Shown here one piece after another: positions 1-10,090 of a stretch of DNA of 64,000 bases (the first letter of the stretch is position 1; every line of letters begins with the position of its first letter). This stretch comes from an uncultured Brevundimonas sp. (GTDB lineage Bacteria > Pseudomonadota > Alphaproteobacteria > Caulobacterales > Caulobacteraceae). The notes beneath the pieces are model-generated. The model searched no databases. It was not told where the DNA came from and saw nothing but the letters and a program-made list of their open reading frames with translations. The stretch covers positions 1-64,000 of the forward strand of contig NZ_CAMZFB010000001.1 of NCBI RefSeq assembly GCF_947305955.1, in the 5' to 3' direction. A program made the translations under genes and the position numbers.

Positions 1-50
1 GCCGTATCAGACCGTGAAAGGGACTTATGACACGCTTCCCGATCAGATGA

Positions 51-3000
51 TCAGTGCTTGTAGTTCAGGCCGATCGAGAAGCGACGACCGAACGGATCAA
101 GGTTCGAGTAGAAGTTCCCGCCAACCCAGACCGGCGGTTCTGCGTCGAAGATGTTGACCACGCCTGCGCGCAGGGTCAGGTCATCACGCACCTTGTAGCG
201 AACGGTCAGATCGTTCCGCATGAAGTTTTCCAGACGGTGATAACGGGCTTCGCGGTTGTCCCAGTTGGTCACCGTCGCCGTACGACGGTTCAGATCCTGA
301 GCCGACTGCCAGTCAGCCGTCCAGGTAAGGCTGAAGGTGTCGTTCGGACGCCAGGTCAGGTTCGAGGCAAAGCGCACCCGCGGGTAATACACACTACCTT
401 CCGATGCGGTGTAATCTGCCGGATTATCGATATTGTTGAAGTTCTTCTGTTCGATCAGCCACGAACCGTTCAAGGAATGGTCGAGGCGGCCAAAATCACG
501 ACCCAGGAAGTTGCTCAGGTCCCAGTGGTAGCGGGTCGAGAAATCAAGGCCACGAACTTCGCGTTTCGCATAGTTGAGCGAGTCCTGGACGAAGCTGGTG
601 ATGACCATACGGTCATCACGCGGGGTGGCGGGATCATCAATCGGCGAACGGGTGACACGATCGCAGTTCTGCTTAACCAGGGTGCCTTCCGGGCCCGAGA
701 CACACAGCCCAACATTGGTACCAACAGCCACCGAAGCGATCACCTGATCAATGGTGATCTCATAGTAGTCCAGCACCAGTTGGAAGTTCGGGACGAAGCG
801 AGGCTGCATCACGACCGAGAAGGTGAAGGACTCGGATTCTTCCGGTTGCAGGTCGATATTGCCTTGGTTGAAGCCCGCCACACTGGACGGATACTCCGGA
901 CGGAAGGCATTCGGTGCATTGGGATTGGTAAAGCTGAAGGTGCCCGGCGCGAAACCAAGCTCCGCGGCCAGCAGCTCGCAGTTGGCCGCACGGCGGGCCT
1001 TCACCTCTTCGTCGATGATATTGTTGATCTGGCGGGAGTCACAGACATCCGTCGGCTGAGCGAAAGTCTGGGTCGCCGGCGCATAGTTTTCACTGAGCGT
1101 CGGGGCGCGAACCGAGGTGTTAAAGCTGGTCTTGAAGGCCAGATCCTGAATCGGGCGATAGACGAGGTTCACACCGTAAACATCGCTCTTACCGAAGTGC
1201 GAGAAGTCCGATGCACGGTACGAGGCCGTGAACTCGGCATAGTCACCCAGGAAGTTGTCGCGGAACAGCGGAATGCTGATTTCTGCGAAGCCTTCTTTCA
1301 CGGAATAGTCGTGATAGAGGAAATCCGGACCGGTGTTGGACAGCAGCCAACGACCAGCCGTCGTCTTGTCGCGGCCCGTACCTTCGGTGGCTTCCTTACG
1401 CCATTCTCCGCCTAAGGCGAACCCGATGGGGCCCGCACCCCAGAAGTCCCAGAGCTGGCCGGAGACCGTACCCATCACGTCATGCTGTTCGTTCATCTGA
1501 TCGATGACGATTTCCGAACGCACATAGGCCAGAGCTTCAGGCGACTGATTGCCTTCACCGAAGATGTTCAGCGGCTGACAGGCTTTGATATCGGGATCGT
1601 CTGCGCCGATCTGGGCCGGACCGACACCTTGTCCCGTCGTCGGATCATAAGGGTTGCGGTTGGTGACCAGGCCACCATTAGCCGTGGCCAGTTGCACGCG
1701 GCAGACAATAGCACCCGGCGTCCCGAGCACGCCCAAGGTGTCGACGACTGAATCCAGAGCATAGCTGAACCGTTCGCCATCGACCGAGCGCTCGTAGTTC
1801 TTGTTGTCCACGCGACCGTAGGTATAGCCGATGTCCCAATTCAGGTTCTTGATGAACCCGACCTGTTCCAGTTCGCCATCAAGCGAGATGACGTAGCGCT
1901 GCAGTTGCTTTTCATTGAGCTGCGGACGGGTCAGGGTCCAGGCCGAATAACGGGCAAACGGCATGGCTTGAGCCGGATTGGTGACACCGCCGTAGGGGAC
2001 GCCGCCCGCGCAGCCTGCCACAGTCAGACAATACACCGGCTGCACATTGTTCATGATAGCCGTCCGCAGGTTTGCTGGCAGGAAGGCATTGTCCAAACGG
2101 GTCAGGAAGGCCGACGGACCACTGGTACGGGCGCTCAGGATCTGGGCGGAGTTGGTCGCAGATCCGACATTGCCGATATACACATCGGCAAAGGCATAAC
2201 CGGTCGCCAGTTCAGTCGTTTCGTCCTGATACTTGGCTTCAAGGTGAAGGTTGACGTTTTCGGTCAGTTTAATGTTGGCTCCGACCTGGAACAGGGCGCG
2301 CTCGCTGGCCGGATAGATTGCGTCGACGTTGAATGTCGTGTTCGGGTTCAAACCATCACCGCCCACATTGGTGACCCGGTTGGTACCACCTTTCTGGACC
2401 CAGTCGCCGAAGTTCGCGAGACGCGCGTTCAGACCATCAAAAACCCAGGTGCGTCCCGGCTCCACGCCATAGCACATGGACTGCGTAATGCTGGTCGTAC
2501 ATTGGGCCGACGGAGAAATAAGCGGATTGTTCAAGGGGCTAGGCTGATAGTTGCCCGCCAAGGTCACCTGCCCCCATTTCATCAACTGCAGGGTACGGAC
2601 GTCGCGATACAGCATCGCGTCCCACACTCCGTCAGCAGGCACGGCCGTAGGGTCAGCATCATTGGTCGTAAACGACCAGCCGTCACGGAGCCAGTCGATG
2701 TCCTCGGCAGACATCGCATCGCCCTTTTCATACTCGCCATAGCCATACAGGTTCAGACGGTCGTCAAAGAAGTTGCGCCCGACCAGACCGGCGATGCGAT
2801 ACTGCATCTGCCCATCCTGGTTGATCTGGGCGGCGCGGGCATCGATCTCAATGCCATCAAAGTCTTCGCGCAGAACATAGTTCAGCACGCCGGATACCGC
2901 GTCGGCACCATACACCGACGAGGCACCGCCCGTCACAATCTCAATATTGCGGATCAGAAGACGCGGAATAACGTCGGAGTCCACAGACAGCGAACCTGCC

Positions 3001-3395
3001 GCCGAGCCGACATGGCGACGGCCGTTCACCAGAGAAAGGGTACGCCCCGCACCGAGAGAACCCAGGTTAGGCAGAGACAGACCACCAGCATTCAACACAC
3101 CTGCTGTGGTGTCGGACGGAACCTGCGAGTTCATCAGCGCCGGGATCGTCGCCAGATATTCAATGACCGAACTCTGCCCGGTTTCCAGGATCTCGTCCTT
3201 GGTGATCTGGATTAGCGGCGTCGGCGCGGTCGCCGGGTCACGGCGGATGCGCGAGCCCGTCACGACAACTTCCTGTACGCGAGTGACCTCGTCTTCGGAT
3301 TGTGCGGTCGAGCTTTGGGCAAATGCCGGAGCGGCCAGTGCCGCGAAGCTGACGATCATAGTCGTGCCGAGAAGCGCGTTTCTCATAGTGATCAT
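51..3395 (-). CDS. TonB-dependent receptor (large outer-membrane transporter)
   Basis: Energy-dependent outer-membrane uptake protein of about 1114 residues. A signal peptide (MRNALLGTTMIVSFAALAAP, cleaved near AFAQ) is followed by a TonB-box-like VQEVVVTGSRI, then a plug domain (about residues 45-190, with VYGADAVSGVLNYVLR) and a long beta-barrel ending RRFSIGLNYKH. It is longer than siderophore receptors (700-800 aa) and fits the oligosaccharide/peptide-type receptors abundant in Caulobacterales and sphingomonads; the substrate cannot be read from sequence. I use the ATG at 3395, preceded by GGAGAG, rather than the GTG at 3419 in the ORF track. The upstream region is AT-rich and carries a palindrome that may be an operator. 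There is no neighbouring FecI/FecR or TonB gene in the window. Confidence 0.9.
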   Translation of the reverse strand: MITMRNALLGTTMIVSFAALAAPAFAQSSTAQSEDEVTRVQEVVVTGSRIRRDPATAPTPLIQITKDEILETGQSSVIEYLATIPALMNSQVPSDTTAGVLNAGGLSLPNLGSLGAGRTLSLVNGRRHVGSAAGSLSVDSDVIPRLLIRNIEIVTGGASSVYGADAVSGVLNYVLREDFDGIEIDARAAQINQDGQMQYRIAGLVGRNFFDDRLNLYGYGEYEKGDAMSAEDIDWLRDGWSFTTNDADPTAVPADGVWDAMLYRDVRTLQLMKWGQVTLAGNYQPSPLNNPLISPSAQCTTSITQSMCYGVEPGRTWVFDGLNARLANFGDWVQKGGTNRVTNVGGDGLNPNTTFNVDAIYPASERALFQVGANIKLTENVNLHLEAKYQDETTELATGYAFADVYIGNVGSATNSAQILSARTSGPSAFLTRLDNAFLPANLRTAIMNNVQPVYCLTVAGCAGGVPYGGVTNPAQAMPFARYSAWTLTRPQLNEKQLQRYVISLDGELEQVGFIKNLNWDIGYTYGRVDNKNYERSVDGERFSYALDSVVDTLGVLGTPGAIVCRVQLATANGGLVTNRNPYDPTTGQGVGPAQIGADDPDIKACQPLNIFGEGNQSPEALAYVRSEIVIDQMNEQHDVMGTVSGQLWDFWGAGPIGFALGGEWRKEATEGTGRDKTTAGRWLLSNTGPDFLYHDYSVKEGFAEISIPLFRDNFLGDYAEFTASYRASDFSHFGKSDVYGVNLVYRPIQDLAFKTSFNTSVRAPTLSENYAPATQTFAQPTDVCDSRQINNIIDEEVKARRAANCELLAAELGFAPGTFSFTNPNAPNAFRPEYPSSVAGFNQGNIDLQPEESESFTFSVVMQPRFVPNFQLVLDYYEITIDQVIASVAVGTNVGLCVSGPEGTLVKQNCDRVTRSPIDDPATPRDDRMVITSFVQDSLNYAKREVRGLDFSTRYHWDLSNFLGRDFGRLDHSLNGSWLIEQKNFNNIDNPADYTASEGSVYYPRVRFASNLTWRPNDTFSLTWTADWQSAQDLNRRTATVTNWDNREARYHRLENFMRNDLTVRYKVRDDLTLRAGVVNIFDAEPPVWVGGNFYSNLDPFGRRFSIGLNYKH

Positions 3396-3424
3396 AGGTC
3401 TCTCCGAACGGTTTGACACCGGTA

Positions 3425-3448
3425 TGTCTGATTACAGACACATGTTAG
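3425..3448 (-). promoter_or_regulatory. Palindrome and direct repeats upstream of the TonB receptor
   Basis: A perfect palindrome TGTCTG-ATTA-CAGACA lies at 3425-3440, about 30 nt upstream of the receptor start. On the receptor's strand the same stretch reads as two direct TGTGTCT copies 4 nt apart followed by CAGACA. This looks like a transcription-factor site or a 5'-leader hairpin. No regulator can be assigned from the sequence. Confidence 0.4.
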
Positions 3449-3732
3449 ACACATTCTTGATCTGCCCGTCACCGATCGAAATTCGTCGTTACTTACGTAT
3501 TTTCGCTTAATACGGCAAAGCTTATAGCAAAGCTTAAAACCTTAATTCACATTTTTTGAATATGAGATGCTCGTTTCAATTGATTGTAATTTCGAGGCAA
3601 AAATGAATATTTTCTATACATTAAAGTTTAACTGCAAAGCTTGAAATCCATCGTATCTCAATATTTCTGGGCTATACTAAAGGTTGCATATTGTTGGATT
3701 GAGTTGCCTAAAAACATCACAGGATTCAGACC
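3449..3732. other. AT-rich divergent intergenic region
   Basis: This spacer between the TonB receptor and the small GNAT gene is clearly richer in A+T than the surrounding coding DNA. It contains three copies of GCAAAGCTT (near 3513, 3527 and 3632) and presumably both divergent promoters. I see no convincing ORF or RNA in it. Confidence 0.5.
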
Positions 3733-4044
3733 ATGACACTCGATAACGACATTAGAGATAATGATAAGCTTAGCCGTTACGAGATCGAAGTAGATGGAAA
3801 ACTGGCTTACGTCGAGTACAACAACGTGGCCGGCGGGCGTCTGGTATCCAAGACACTGGTTCCGCCGGAACTCGAAGGGCGCGGGATTGCTTCGCGGTTG
3901 GCGAAGCATGTGCTTCAGGACATTCGCGACAAGGGTTTGAAGATCCTCCCGACTTGCACCTTCTTCGCGGCCTATATCCAAAAGCATCCGGATGAATATG
4001 CCGATCTGGTTCAGGATGGGTACAAGGCGGTTCTGGGGCTTTAA
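3733..4044 (+). CDS. Small GCN5-related N-acetyltransferase (YjdJ type)
   Basis: Single-domain protein of 103 residues matching the short GNAT-like family typified by YjdJ/Acetyltransf_CG. The core is VEYNNVAGGRLVSKTLVPP followed by the acetyl-CoA loop ELEGRGIASRLAKHVL, then KILPTCTFFAAYIQKHPDEY near the C-terminus. The GRGIA loop and the TCTFFAAY segment are characteristic of the family. The substrate is unknown. The gene stands alone after an AT-rich spacer, with the flavoprotein gene 58 nt downstream on the same strand. Confidence 0.8.
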   Translation: MTLDNDIRDNDKLSRYEIEVDGKLAYVEYNNVAGGRLVSKTLVPPELEGRGIASRLAKHVLQDIRDKGLKILPTCTFFAAYIQKHPDEYADLVQDGYKAVLGL

Positions 4045-4102
4045 GCGCCACGGGACGAAGGGCGGGTTCGCTTTCCCGCCCTTGGCCTGCTAGGGCAGGC
4101 CC

Positions 4103-5326
4103 ATGAAGACCAACACCCTTGATGTCCTGATTGTCGGAGCCGGCGCTGCCGGCATGATGTGCGCGATCGAAGCGGGCAAGCGCGGTCGCCGCGTGCGCGT
4201 GATCGACCATGCCAAGGCTCCCGGCGAGAAGATCCGCATCTCGGGCGGCGGTCGCTGCAACTTTACCAATACGGGCATCCATCCCGCCGCCTATCTGGGC
4301 GAGAACCCGCGTTTCGCCCTGTCGGCGCTGAAACGGTTTTCGCAGCACGACTTCATCAAGATGGTCGAGCGGCACCGCATTCCCTATCACGAGAAAACCC
4401 TCGGCCAGCTGTTCTGCGACGACAGCGCCAAGGACATCATCAAGATGCTGACCGACGAGATGAAGGCGGCCGGCGTGATCCTGTCGCTGAACCTCGGGGT
4501 CAAGGCCATCAACAAAACGGGCACGCTCTTCAGCGTCGATCTGGATGACGGGTCGCGCGTGGAGGCGCAGTCGGTCGTCATCGCTACCGGTGCCAAGTCA
4601 ATCCCCAAGATGGGGGCCACGGGCTGGGCCTATGATGTGGCGCGCCAGTTCGGCCTGCGCGTGACCGATACCCGCCCGGGGCTGGTGCCCCTGACCTTCG
4701 AGCCGACGCTGCTAGAGAGCCTGAAGCCACTGGCCGGCGTCTCGTTGGATGCCGTCGTCCAGCACAAGGCCCCGAAGGATGCGGCAGCGGGCCGCCCGAG
4801 CAAACCGACGCAGTTCCGCGAGGGCCTGCTGTTCACCCACCGTGGCCTGTCGGGACCGTCGATCCTGCAGATCAGCTCCTATTGGCGCGAGGGCGAGGCC
4901 ATCACCGTCAACTTGGCCCCTGATATCGACGTGGCCGCCGCCCTGCTGGCCGCCAAGAACGAAAACGGCAAGCAGATGGTCCATACCGCCATGGGCCACA
5001 TCGTCCCGCGCCGTCTGGCCGAGGTGCTGTGCGAACGCGCGGGCCTGAAGGGCAAGCTGGCCGAACAGGGCGACAAGAAGCTGCGCGCCCTGGCCGAAAG
5101 CGCCAATGCATGGACGGTGAAGCCCGTCGGCTCCGAAGGCTATCGTACGGCGGAGGTGACGCTGGGCGGCGTCGATACCACCCAACTGGACCAGCAGACG
5201 ATGGAGGCCAAGGACGTGAAAGGCCTCTATTTCATCGGCGAGGCGGTGGATATCACCGGCTGGCTGGGCGGCTATAATTTCCAGTGGGCGTGGTCGTCCG
5301 GCTGGGCGGCGGGTCAGGCCGCCTGA
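4103..5326 (+). CDS. HI0933/BaiN-family FAD-dependent oxidoreductase
   Basis: Flavoprotein of 407 residues. The N-terminus carries the Rossmann FAD motif VGAGAAGMMCAIEAG, then the family signature ISGGGRCNFTN, and the C-terminus carries the second FAD contact GLYFIGEAVDITGWLGGYNF. This is the HI0933/YhiN/BaiN family (also annotated TIGR03862), whose physiological substrate is mostly unknown. Length is normal. It starts at an ATG 58 nt after the GNAT gene and converges on the next gene with only 19 nt between stops, with no terminator visible. Confidence 0.88.
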   Translation: MKTNTLDVLIVGAGAAGMMCAIEAGKRGRRVRVIDHAKAPGEKIRISGGGRCNFTNTGIHPAAYLGENPRFALSALKRFSQHDFIKMVERHRIPYHEKTLGQLFCDDSAKDIIKMLTDEMKAAGVILSLNLGVKAINKTGTLFSVDLDDGSRVEAQSVVIATGAKSIPKMGATGWAYDVARQFGLRVTDTRPGLVPLTFEPTLLESLKPLAGVSLDAVVQHKAPKDAAAGRPSKPTQFREGLLFTHRGLSGPSILQISSYWREGEAITVNLAPDIDVAAALLAAKNENGKQMVHTAMGHIVPRRLAEVLCERAGLKGKLAEQGDKKLRALAESANAWTVKPVGSEGYRTAEVTLGGVDTTQLDQQTMEAKDVKGLYFIGEAVDITGWLGGYNFQWAWSSGWAAGQAA

Positions 5327-5345
5327 CGCCACGTCTTGATAGATA

Positions 5346-7058
5346 TCAGGCGGCGGCTTCGGCGGACTTCATCAAGGGCGCGAGGCTTCTGAGCAGCTCC
5401 GGCGAGGTCTTGAGTAGTTCGCGTCCCTCGGTGGAGCGGATCACCTTGATGACCTCGGCGCGGGCCTGATCGGTCAGCTTGCCGAACGGGGCCGCCTCGC
5501 CCGTGGCGATCTTCAAGAGGACAGACAGACGCTGGGCCAGCGGCTTTGGCGCATTGACGATCTGGGGCAGGAGGCGGGCTTCGTCCGCGATCCGTGCGCC
5601 GAGATTGCCCAAGGTGATGACGGCGTTTTCGGCATCCTTGCCCGTCAGGCCCGCGCCCTCGATGGCCTGTTGCAGGCGGCGCAGAGATGCCAGCTTGTGC
5701 GTGGGCGGTGAGACTTGGCCCCTGATCTCCGTCTCGAACCGCAGAGATGAAATACAGGCCTCCAGCCAACGTGCCGCTGCGCGCTTGCTGCTGCCGCCGG
5801 TGACGTTGTCGCTGAGACGCGCCAGTCGCTCGGCCTCGGCTAAGACATTAGGGCAGTCCTTCACATAGGCCGCCACAAAGTCCGCATTCACCAACAGGCG
5901 CGACCGCTCGATAAAGGCGTTCTGGACCTCTTCGAGCGTCAGCAGACGCCCTGCCGCCGCCGTCAGCGACATCGCCAGCGCCCGCAGGATGTTGATCTCG
6001 CCCTCGGCATCGCCGGAATGGAGCCGCCGCTGGCTGGTCAATTCGCGCAGCACCATCTTGGCCAGAGCGGCAGCGACCATGGGAAAATCCCCTGCCGCCA
6101 GACGTTCACCCAGCCTTGCGGCCGGACCATCGACCGGTGGCACCATGACGGCCAGCTTGGGGTCCTGGGCGACAATGGTGGCGACCTCGACAGGAGCGAC
6201 CATGCGCACCACGGCGGCCAAGGTAGCCCCCTGATCCAGAGACGGGCCGAACAGTTCCGGCAGATTATAGCGGGCCGCCAGCATCTCGCAGAGGATCTGT
6301 TCGACCGGCACCATGATCATGGCCCGAACAGGACCTGCAGCCGGTGCGCGGTCGCACATCTCCAGCAAGGTCGCCAGACGCGCCCGTGCGCCGACCTTGC
6401 CTTCCAGACCGCGCGCTACAGCGCCACCCATGCGGAAAGCGCGATCGGGGTGACCCTGAAGCTTCTCGGCGATCTGTTCGATCGGGATGCGGGCCGGATC
6501 GTCGAACTCGCCCTTGCGACCGGCGCGGGCGATACGCTCGACGGTGTCGTCGGCCAGTTTTTGATAGATGCGGATCAGGGCATGGACGTCCTGTCCGGTG
6601 GCCTGGGATTCCGGCACGGCGACCTTTTGGATCGCGTGCTGGACCTCGGCGCCGGATGCATCCAGTCGCTCGGCCAGAAGGGGCGAATGCAGAAGCTCGA
6701 ACGCCGTCGCGCCCTGACGACGCAGCCAGTCCTCCAGCACCTGTCCGAGGGATTCGCGCGCATGGAGCGTATAAAGCTCTGCGGGCGTGCGGCAGGCAGG
6801 GCCGGTCGGGCCCTCGATCTTGGATTTCTTGCGAACAGGATCGGGTGTGCCCAGACGCAAGACATTGACGGTCGAGAACTCCATCGTCGCCGGATTGAGG
6901 GTTTCCTTGGTCACCTTGACCGCGGCGGCGATGCGGTCGCGGATCACCTCTTCGGCGGTGGTGATGCTGAAGCGGCGGTCCTCATTGGCCATAAGCAAGG
7001 TCCAGTCCGCATTGGCGGTCTTGCGTATGTAAATTTCGTAGTGGACCGGTCCGGCCAT
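5346..7058 (-). CDS. Conserved hypothetical protein, about 570 aa, unknown function
   Basis: I do not recognise a named domain. The protein starts with a short beta-rich segment (HYEIYIRKTANADWTLLMANEDRRFS) and is then largely alpha-helical and Ala/Leu/Arg-rich, with no signal peptide or membrane segment. It may be restricted to Caulobacterales. I take the ATG at 7058 instead of the in-frame TTG at 7064. It is divergent from chvI across a 210-nt spacer, so it could share regulatory DNA with that envelope-stress system; that link is inference. Codon use and base composition match the neighbours, so the gene looks native and under selection. Confidence 0.75.
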   Translation of the reverse strand: MAGPVHYEIYIRKTANADWTLLMANEDRRFSITTAEEVIRDRIAAAVKVTKETLNPATMEFSTVNVLRLGTPDPVRKKSKIEGPTGPACRTPAELYTLHARESLGQVLEDWLRRQGATAFELLHSPLLAERLDASGAEVQHAIQKVAVPESQATGQDVHALIRIYQKLADDTVERIARAGRKGEFDDPARIPIEQIAEKLQGHPDRAFRMGGAVARGLEGKVGARARLATLLEMCDRAPAAGPVRAMIMVPVEQILCEMLAARYNLPELFGPSLDQGATLAAVVRMVAPVEVATIVAQDPKLAVMVPPVDGPAARLGERLAAGDFPMVAAALAKMVLRELTSQRRLHSGDAEGEINILRALAMSLTAAAGRLLTLEEVQNAFIERSRLLVNADFVAAYVKDCPNVLAEAERLARLSDNVTGGSSKRAAARWLEACISSLRFETEIRGQVSPPTHKLASLRRLQQAIEGAGLTGKDAENAVITLGNLGARIADEARLLPQIVNAPKPLAQRLSVLLKIATGEAAPFGKLTDQARAEVIKVIRSTEGRELLKTSPELLRSLAPLMKSAEAAA

Positions 7059-7199
7059 CTTCAACCCGCGTCGATATTTTGCGAGCCAATTTGTAAATCA
7101 GAGAGATTAACGTTCAGCTTCACCATACAAAAGATGAAGGGGGTTGAACCTAAAGTTGGCTCCCCCCATTTCCTGTGGCCGTAATCTGCCTTAATCATA

Positions 7200-7224
7200 A
7201 CGCACGGTACCGTTTGCCGTGCGT
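7200..7224. promoter_or_regulatory. Inverted repeat upstream of chvI
   Basis: ACGCACGG and CCGTGCGT form a perfect 8-bp inverted repeat with a 9-nt centre, about 45 nt upstream of the chvI start. It could be an operator, for example for autoregulation, or a hairpin in the chvI 5' leader. No T-run follows, so it is not a terminator. Confidence 0.4.
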
Positions 7225-7268
7225 ATATTACGGCCCAATCGTCCGCGTTCGTTCGCAAGGAGAAGCCC

Positions 7269-7979
7269 TTGGCTAACATCACCCTGGTCGATGACGACGA
7301 AAACATCGTCGCGTCCGTATCCCTGGCGCTGGAAAGCCATGGCCACAAAATCACGGCCTATCACGACGGTGCCTCGGGCCTCGAGGCGCTCGAGACCACG
7401 CCGCCGGATCTGGCTATTCTGGATGTGAAGATGCCGCGCATGGACGGCATGGAAGTGCTGCGCCGTCTGCGCCAGACCTCCAACATCCCCGTCATCATGC
7501 TGACGTCCAAGGACGAGGAAATCGACGAGATCCTCGGCTTCAACCTTGGTGCCGACGACTATATGCACAAGCCGTTCAGCCAGCGTCTGCTGCTGGAACG
7601 CGTCAAGGCCCTGCTGCGCCGTGCGGGCGTTGAAGGCACCGATATGGCCGACACCTCCGGTGCAAGCGATGCCAACAAGGCCATCAAGCGTGGCCCGCTG
7701 GCCATGGATCCGGCCCGTCACGAATGCACCTGGGACGGCAAGCCGGTGAAGCTGACCGTCACCGAATTCCTGCTGCTGCAAGCTCTGGCCCAACGCCCGG
7801 GCTTCGTGAAGAGCCGCGACAACCTGATGGACGCGGCCTACGACGATCAGGTCTATGTCGACGACCGCACCATCGACAGCCACGTGAAGCGCATGCGTAA
7901 GAAGTTCCGCATGGTTGACCCTGAATTCGACGCGATCGAGACCCTGTATGGCGTCGGCTACCGCTACCGCGAAGCCTAA
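7269..7979 (+). CDS. chvI: Response regulator ChvI (OmpR/PhoB family)
   Basis: 236-residue regulator of envelope/acid/osmotic stress responses in alphaproteobacteria. The receiver domain (about 1-120) has the acidic pocket VDDDEN, the phosphoacceptor in [13 protein letters not shown] and the conserved Lys in YMHKPF. The C-terminal winged helix (about 140-236) ends [20 protein letters not shown]...GVGYRY. The start is a TTG at 7269 preceded by AGGAG. The chvG reading frame begins inside the chvI 3' end, and hprK-EIIA-HPr follow, an arrangement known from other alphaproteobacteria. Confidence 0.95.
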   Translation: MANITLVDDDENIVASVSLALESHGHKITAYHDGASGLEALETTPPDLAILDVKMPRMDGMEVLRRLRQTSNIPVIMLTSKDEEIDEILGFNLGADDYMHKPFSQRLLLERVKALLRRAGVEGTDMADTSGASDANKAIKRGPLAMDPARHECTWDGKPVKLTVTEFLLLQALAQRPGFVKSRDNLMDAAYDDQVYVDDRTIDSHVKRMRKKFRMVDPEFDAIETLYGVGYRYREA

Positions 7980-9546
7980 GACTGACAAGCCGCGCAGACG
8001 GTTCCGTTTCGGCGGATCGCGTCTGGGCGGCTTTATGCTGGCCCTCAATCTTCTCAGCCTGCTGATCATGATCGGCGGGGCACTGGCTCTGAACGAATGG
8101 AGCCGGGGGTTGATCAATGCCCGACAGGAATCGCTGTCGGTGCAGGCCGAACTTCTGTCCAACGTGCTGGGCGAGTTGGGGATCACCCAAGGCGATCCCT
8201 ATCCGGTACTGGACGACCGCGCCGCCGCCTTCTGGCTACGCGACAACTTCATTCCTACCGGCCAGCGCGCCCGCCTGTTCGACATGGACGGGATTCAGGT
8301 TTCGGATTCCTACAACGTCTCGGACAATATTCCCGGTCAGCCGCTGCCGCCCGCCCGTCCCGCGGGCTCGCCCCTGCCGGAAGAGCCGTCGCCGCAACTG
8401 ATCGAACAGGCTCGCAGCGAAGCCGACGCGGCACTGGCCGCCGAGGTGGAACTGGCCCTGCAAGGCGAACCCCAAGCCACCATCCGCCGCAATGAAGAGG
8501 GCGAACGGGTGGTTTCGGTGTCCCTGCCCGTGCGTCACGTCCAGCAGGTGCTCGGCGTGCTGACGCTGGAAGCGGGCGATGTGAATGCCACACTGGCGGC
8601 CCAGCGCCGCGCCCTGATGCCGTTCGCCTTTGTGGCCTTGGCGGTGAACCTTCTGGCCTCGCTGATCCTGCATCTGTTTGTAGCTCGTCCGGTGCTGCGT
8701 CTGTCGGCAGCAGCGGATCAGGTCCGTCTGCAACGCGCCCGCGCCATCTCCCTGCCCGACCTGACCATCCGTAAGGACGAGGTCGGCGGTCTGGCCCGCG
8801 CGCTGGAACAGATGACCGACACATTGTCGATGCGGATGGACGCCATCGAGCGTTTTGCCGCCGACGTGTCGCACGAGATCAAGAACCCGCTGACCTCGAT
8901 CCGCTCGGCGCTCGAAACCCTGCCGCTGGTCAAGACGGACGAGCAACGCGCCCGCCTGACCAATCTGCTGCAAAACGATGTGCGTCGTCTGGATCGCCTG
9001 ATTACCGACATCTCCAACGCCTCGCGTCTGGATGCCGAGCTGTCGCGTGACCGTCCACGCCAGATCGATCTGGGCGAGCTGTTGAGCGACATCATCGGCG
9101 TCTATGAGAATAGCCTGCGCGAGGGGGATATCCCCGTGCGTCTGGTCAATACGGCTGGCCAGGATGTGTCGGTCATTGGCCGTGACACGCCGCTGGGTCA
9201 GGTGTTCCGCAACCTGATCGACAATGCCCGCTCGTTCAGCCCCACGGGTGGCGAGGTGCGCGTCTTCCTTGAAAAGGACAGCACCCCGAACTTCTGGCGC
9301 ATCCGCGTCGAGGACGACGGCCCCGGTATCCCGCCCGACAACCTCGAGACCGTGTTCGAGCGTTTCTATACCTCGCGTCCCAAGGGCACGGCCTTTGGCA
9401 ACAACTCGGGCCTTGGCCTGTCGATTGTGCGCCAGATCGTGACCGCGCACGAAGGCACTGTGGTGGCCGAGAACCGCACCGAGGGCGATGCAGTGAAGGG
9501 CGCGACCTTTACGGTGCGCCTGCCTGTCGCCAACCGCCGGCTGTGA
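7948..9546 (+). CDS. chvG: Sensor histidine kinase ChvG (ExoS-like)
   Basis: Membrane sensor kinase partner of ChvI. It has TM1 near residues 28-48, a periplasmic domain (about 50-220), TM2 ([21 protein letters not shown]), a HAMP linker, the H-box [19 protein letters not shown], and ATPase boxes [18 protein letters not shown] and [11 protein letters not shown] chose the ATG at 7948, which overlaps chvI by 32 nt; the ORF track uses a TTG at 7915. The overlap suggests translational coupling. The C-terminus overlaps hprK by 4 nt (GTGA). Confidence 0.93.
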   Translation: MASATATAKPKTDKPRRRFRFGGSRLGGFMLALNLLSLLIMIGGALALNEWSRGLINARQESLSVQAELLSNVLGELGITQGDPYPVLDDRAAAFWLRDNFIPTGQRARLFDMDGIQVSDSYNVSDNIPGQPLPPARPAGSPLPEEPSPQLIEQARSEADAALAAEVELALQGEPQATIRRNEEGERVVSVSLPVRHVQQVLGVLTLEAGDVNATLAAQRRALMPFAFVALAVNLLASLILHLFVARPVLRLSAAADQVRLQRARAISLPDLTIRKDEVGGLARALEQMTDTLSMRMDAIERFAADVSHEIKNPLTSIRSALETLPLVKTDEQRARLTNLLQNDVRRLDRLITDISNASRLDAELSRDRPRQIDLGELLSDIIGVYENSLREGDIPVRLVNTAGQDVSVIGRDTPLGQVFRNLIDNARSFSPTGGEVRVFLEKDSTPNFWRIRVEDDGPGIPPDNLETVFERFYTSRPKGTAFGNNSGLGLSIVRQIVTAHEGTVVAENRTEGDAVKGATFTVRLPVANRRL

Positions 9547-9980
9547 ACGACCAGCCGATCCACGCCACCACCGTCGCCATCCGCTGTGACAACAGCGGCA
9601 ACAGCGAGTGGCGCGGCGTCGTGCTGCGCGGCCCATCCGGCATCGGCAAAAGCGATCTGGCGCTGCACCTGATCGCCATGGGCGGGCGTCTGGTCGCCGA
9701 TGACCGGACCTTGATCTGGGCCAGTGGTGACGGCGTGTTTGCCCGCTGTCCCAACCCTATTCGCGGACTGATCGAGGCGCGGTCGGTGGGTATTATGACC
9801 CTGCCTGCGATGGAGCTGGTCCGTGTGCGGCTGGTCGTGGACCTGTATGATCACGCGCCCGAACGCTGTCCCGATCCGCAAGTGATACAGTGGCTTGGTC
9901 TCACCCTGCCGCTCATTTCCATCGACGCGCGATCCGCAGGGGCTGCCAGCCTGATCCACCGCGTCACAGAAGCCCTTTGA
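9543..9980 (+). CDS. hprK: HPr kinase/phosphorylase, short alphaproteobacterial form
   Basis: 145-residue protein made only of the C-terminal catalytic domain of HprK. It has the P-loop GPSGIGKSDLALHL and the family signature IRGLIEARSVGIM. It phosphorylates or dephosphorylates HPr on a serine. Firmicute HprK is about twice as long because of an extra N-terminal domain, and the short form is normal in alphaproteobacteria. The start is a GTG at 9543 overlapping the chvG stop (GTGA), so it is probably translationally coupled. The HPr gene lies downstream in the same direction. Confidence 0.93.
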   Translation: MNDQPIHATTVAIRCDNSGNSEWRGVVLRGPSGIGKSDLALHLIAMGGRLVADDRTLIWASGDGVFARCPNPIRGLIEARSVGIMTLPAMELVRVRLVVDLYDHAPERCPDPQVIQWLGLTLPLISIDARSAGAASLIHRVTEAL

Positions 9981-10090
9981 ACCTTTGTGGGTTTGCCTCT
10001 AAGACTATCGGTTTGCAGCGGCATTGGCGGACAATGATCTGCCCCGCTTCATAATGTTCGACGGGTTAGGACCATACTGGTGTTGGCTTT

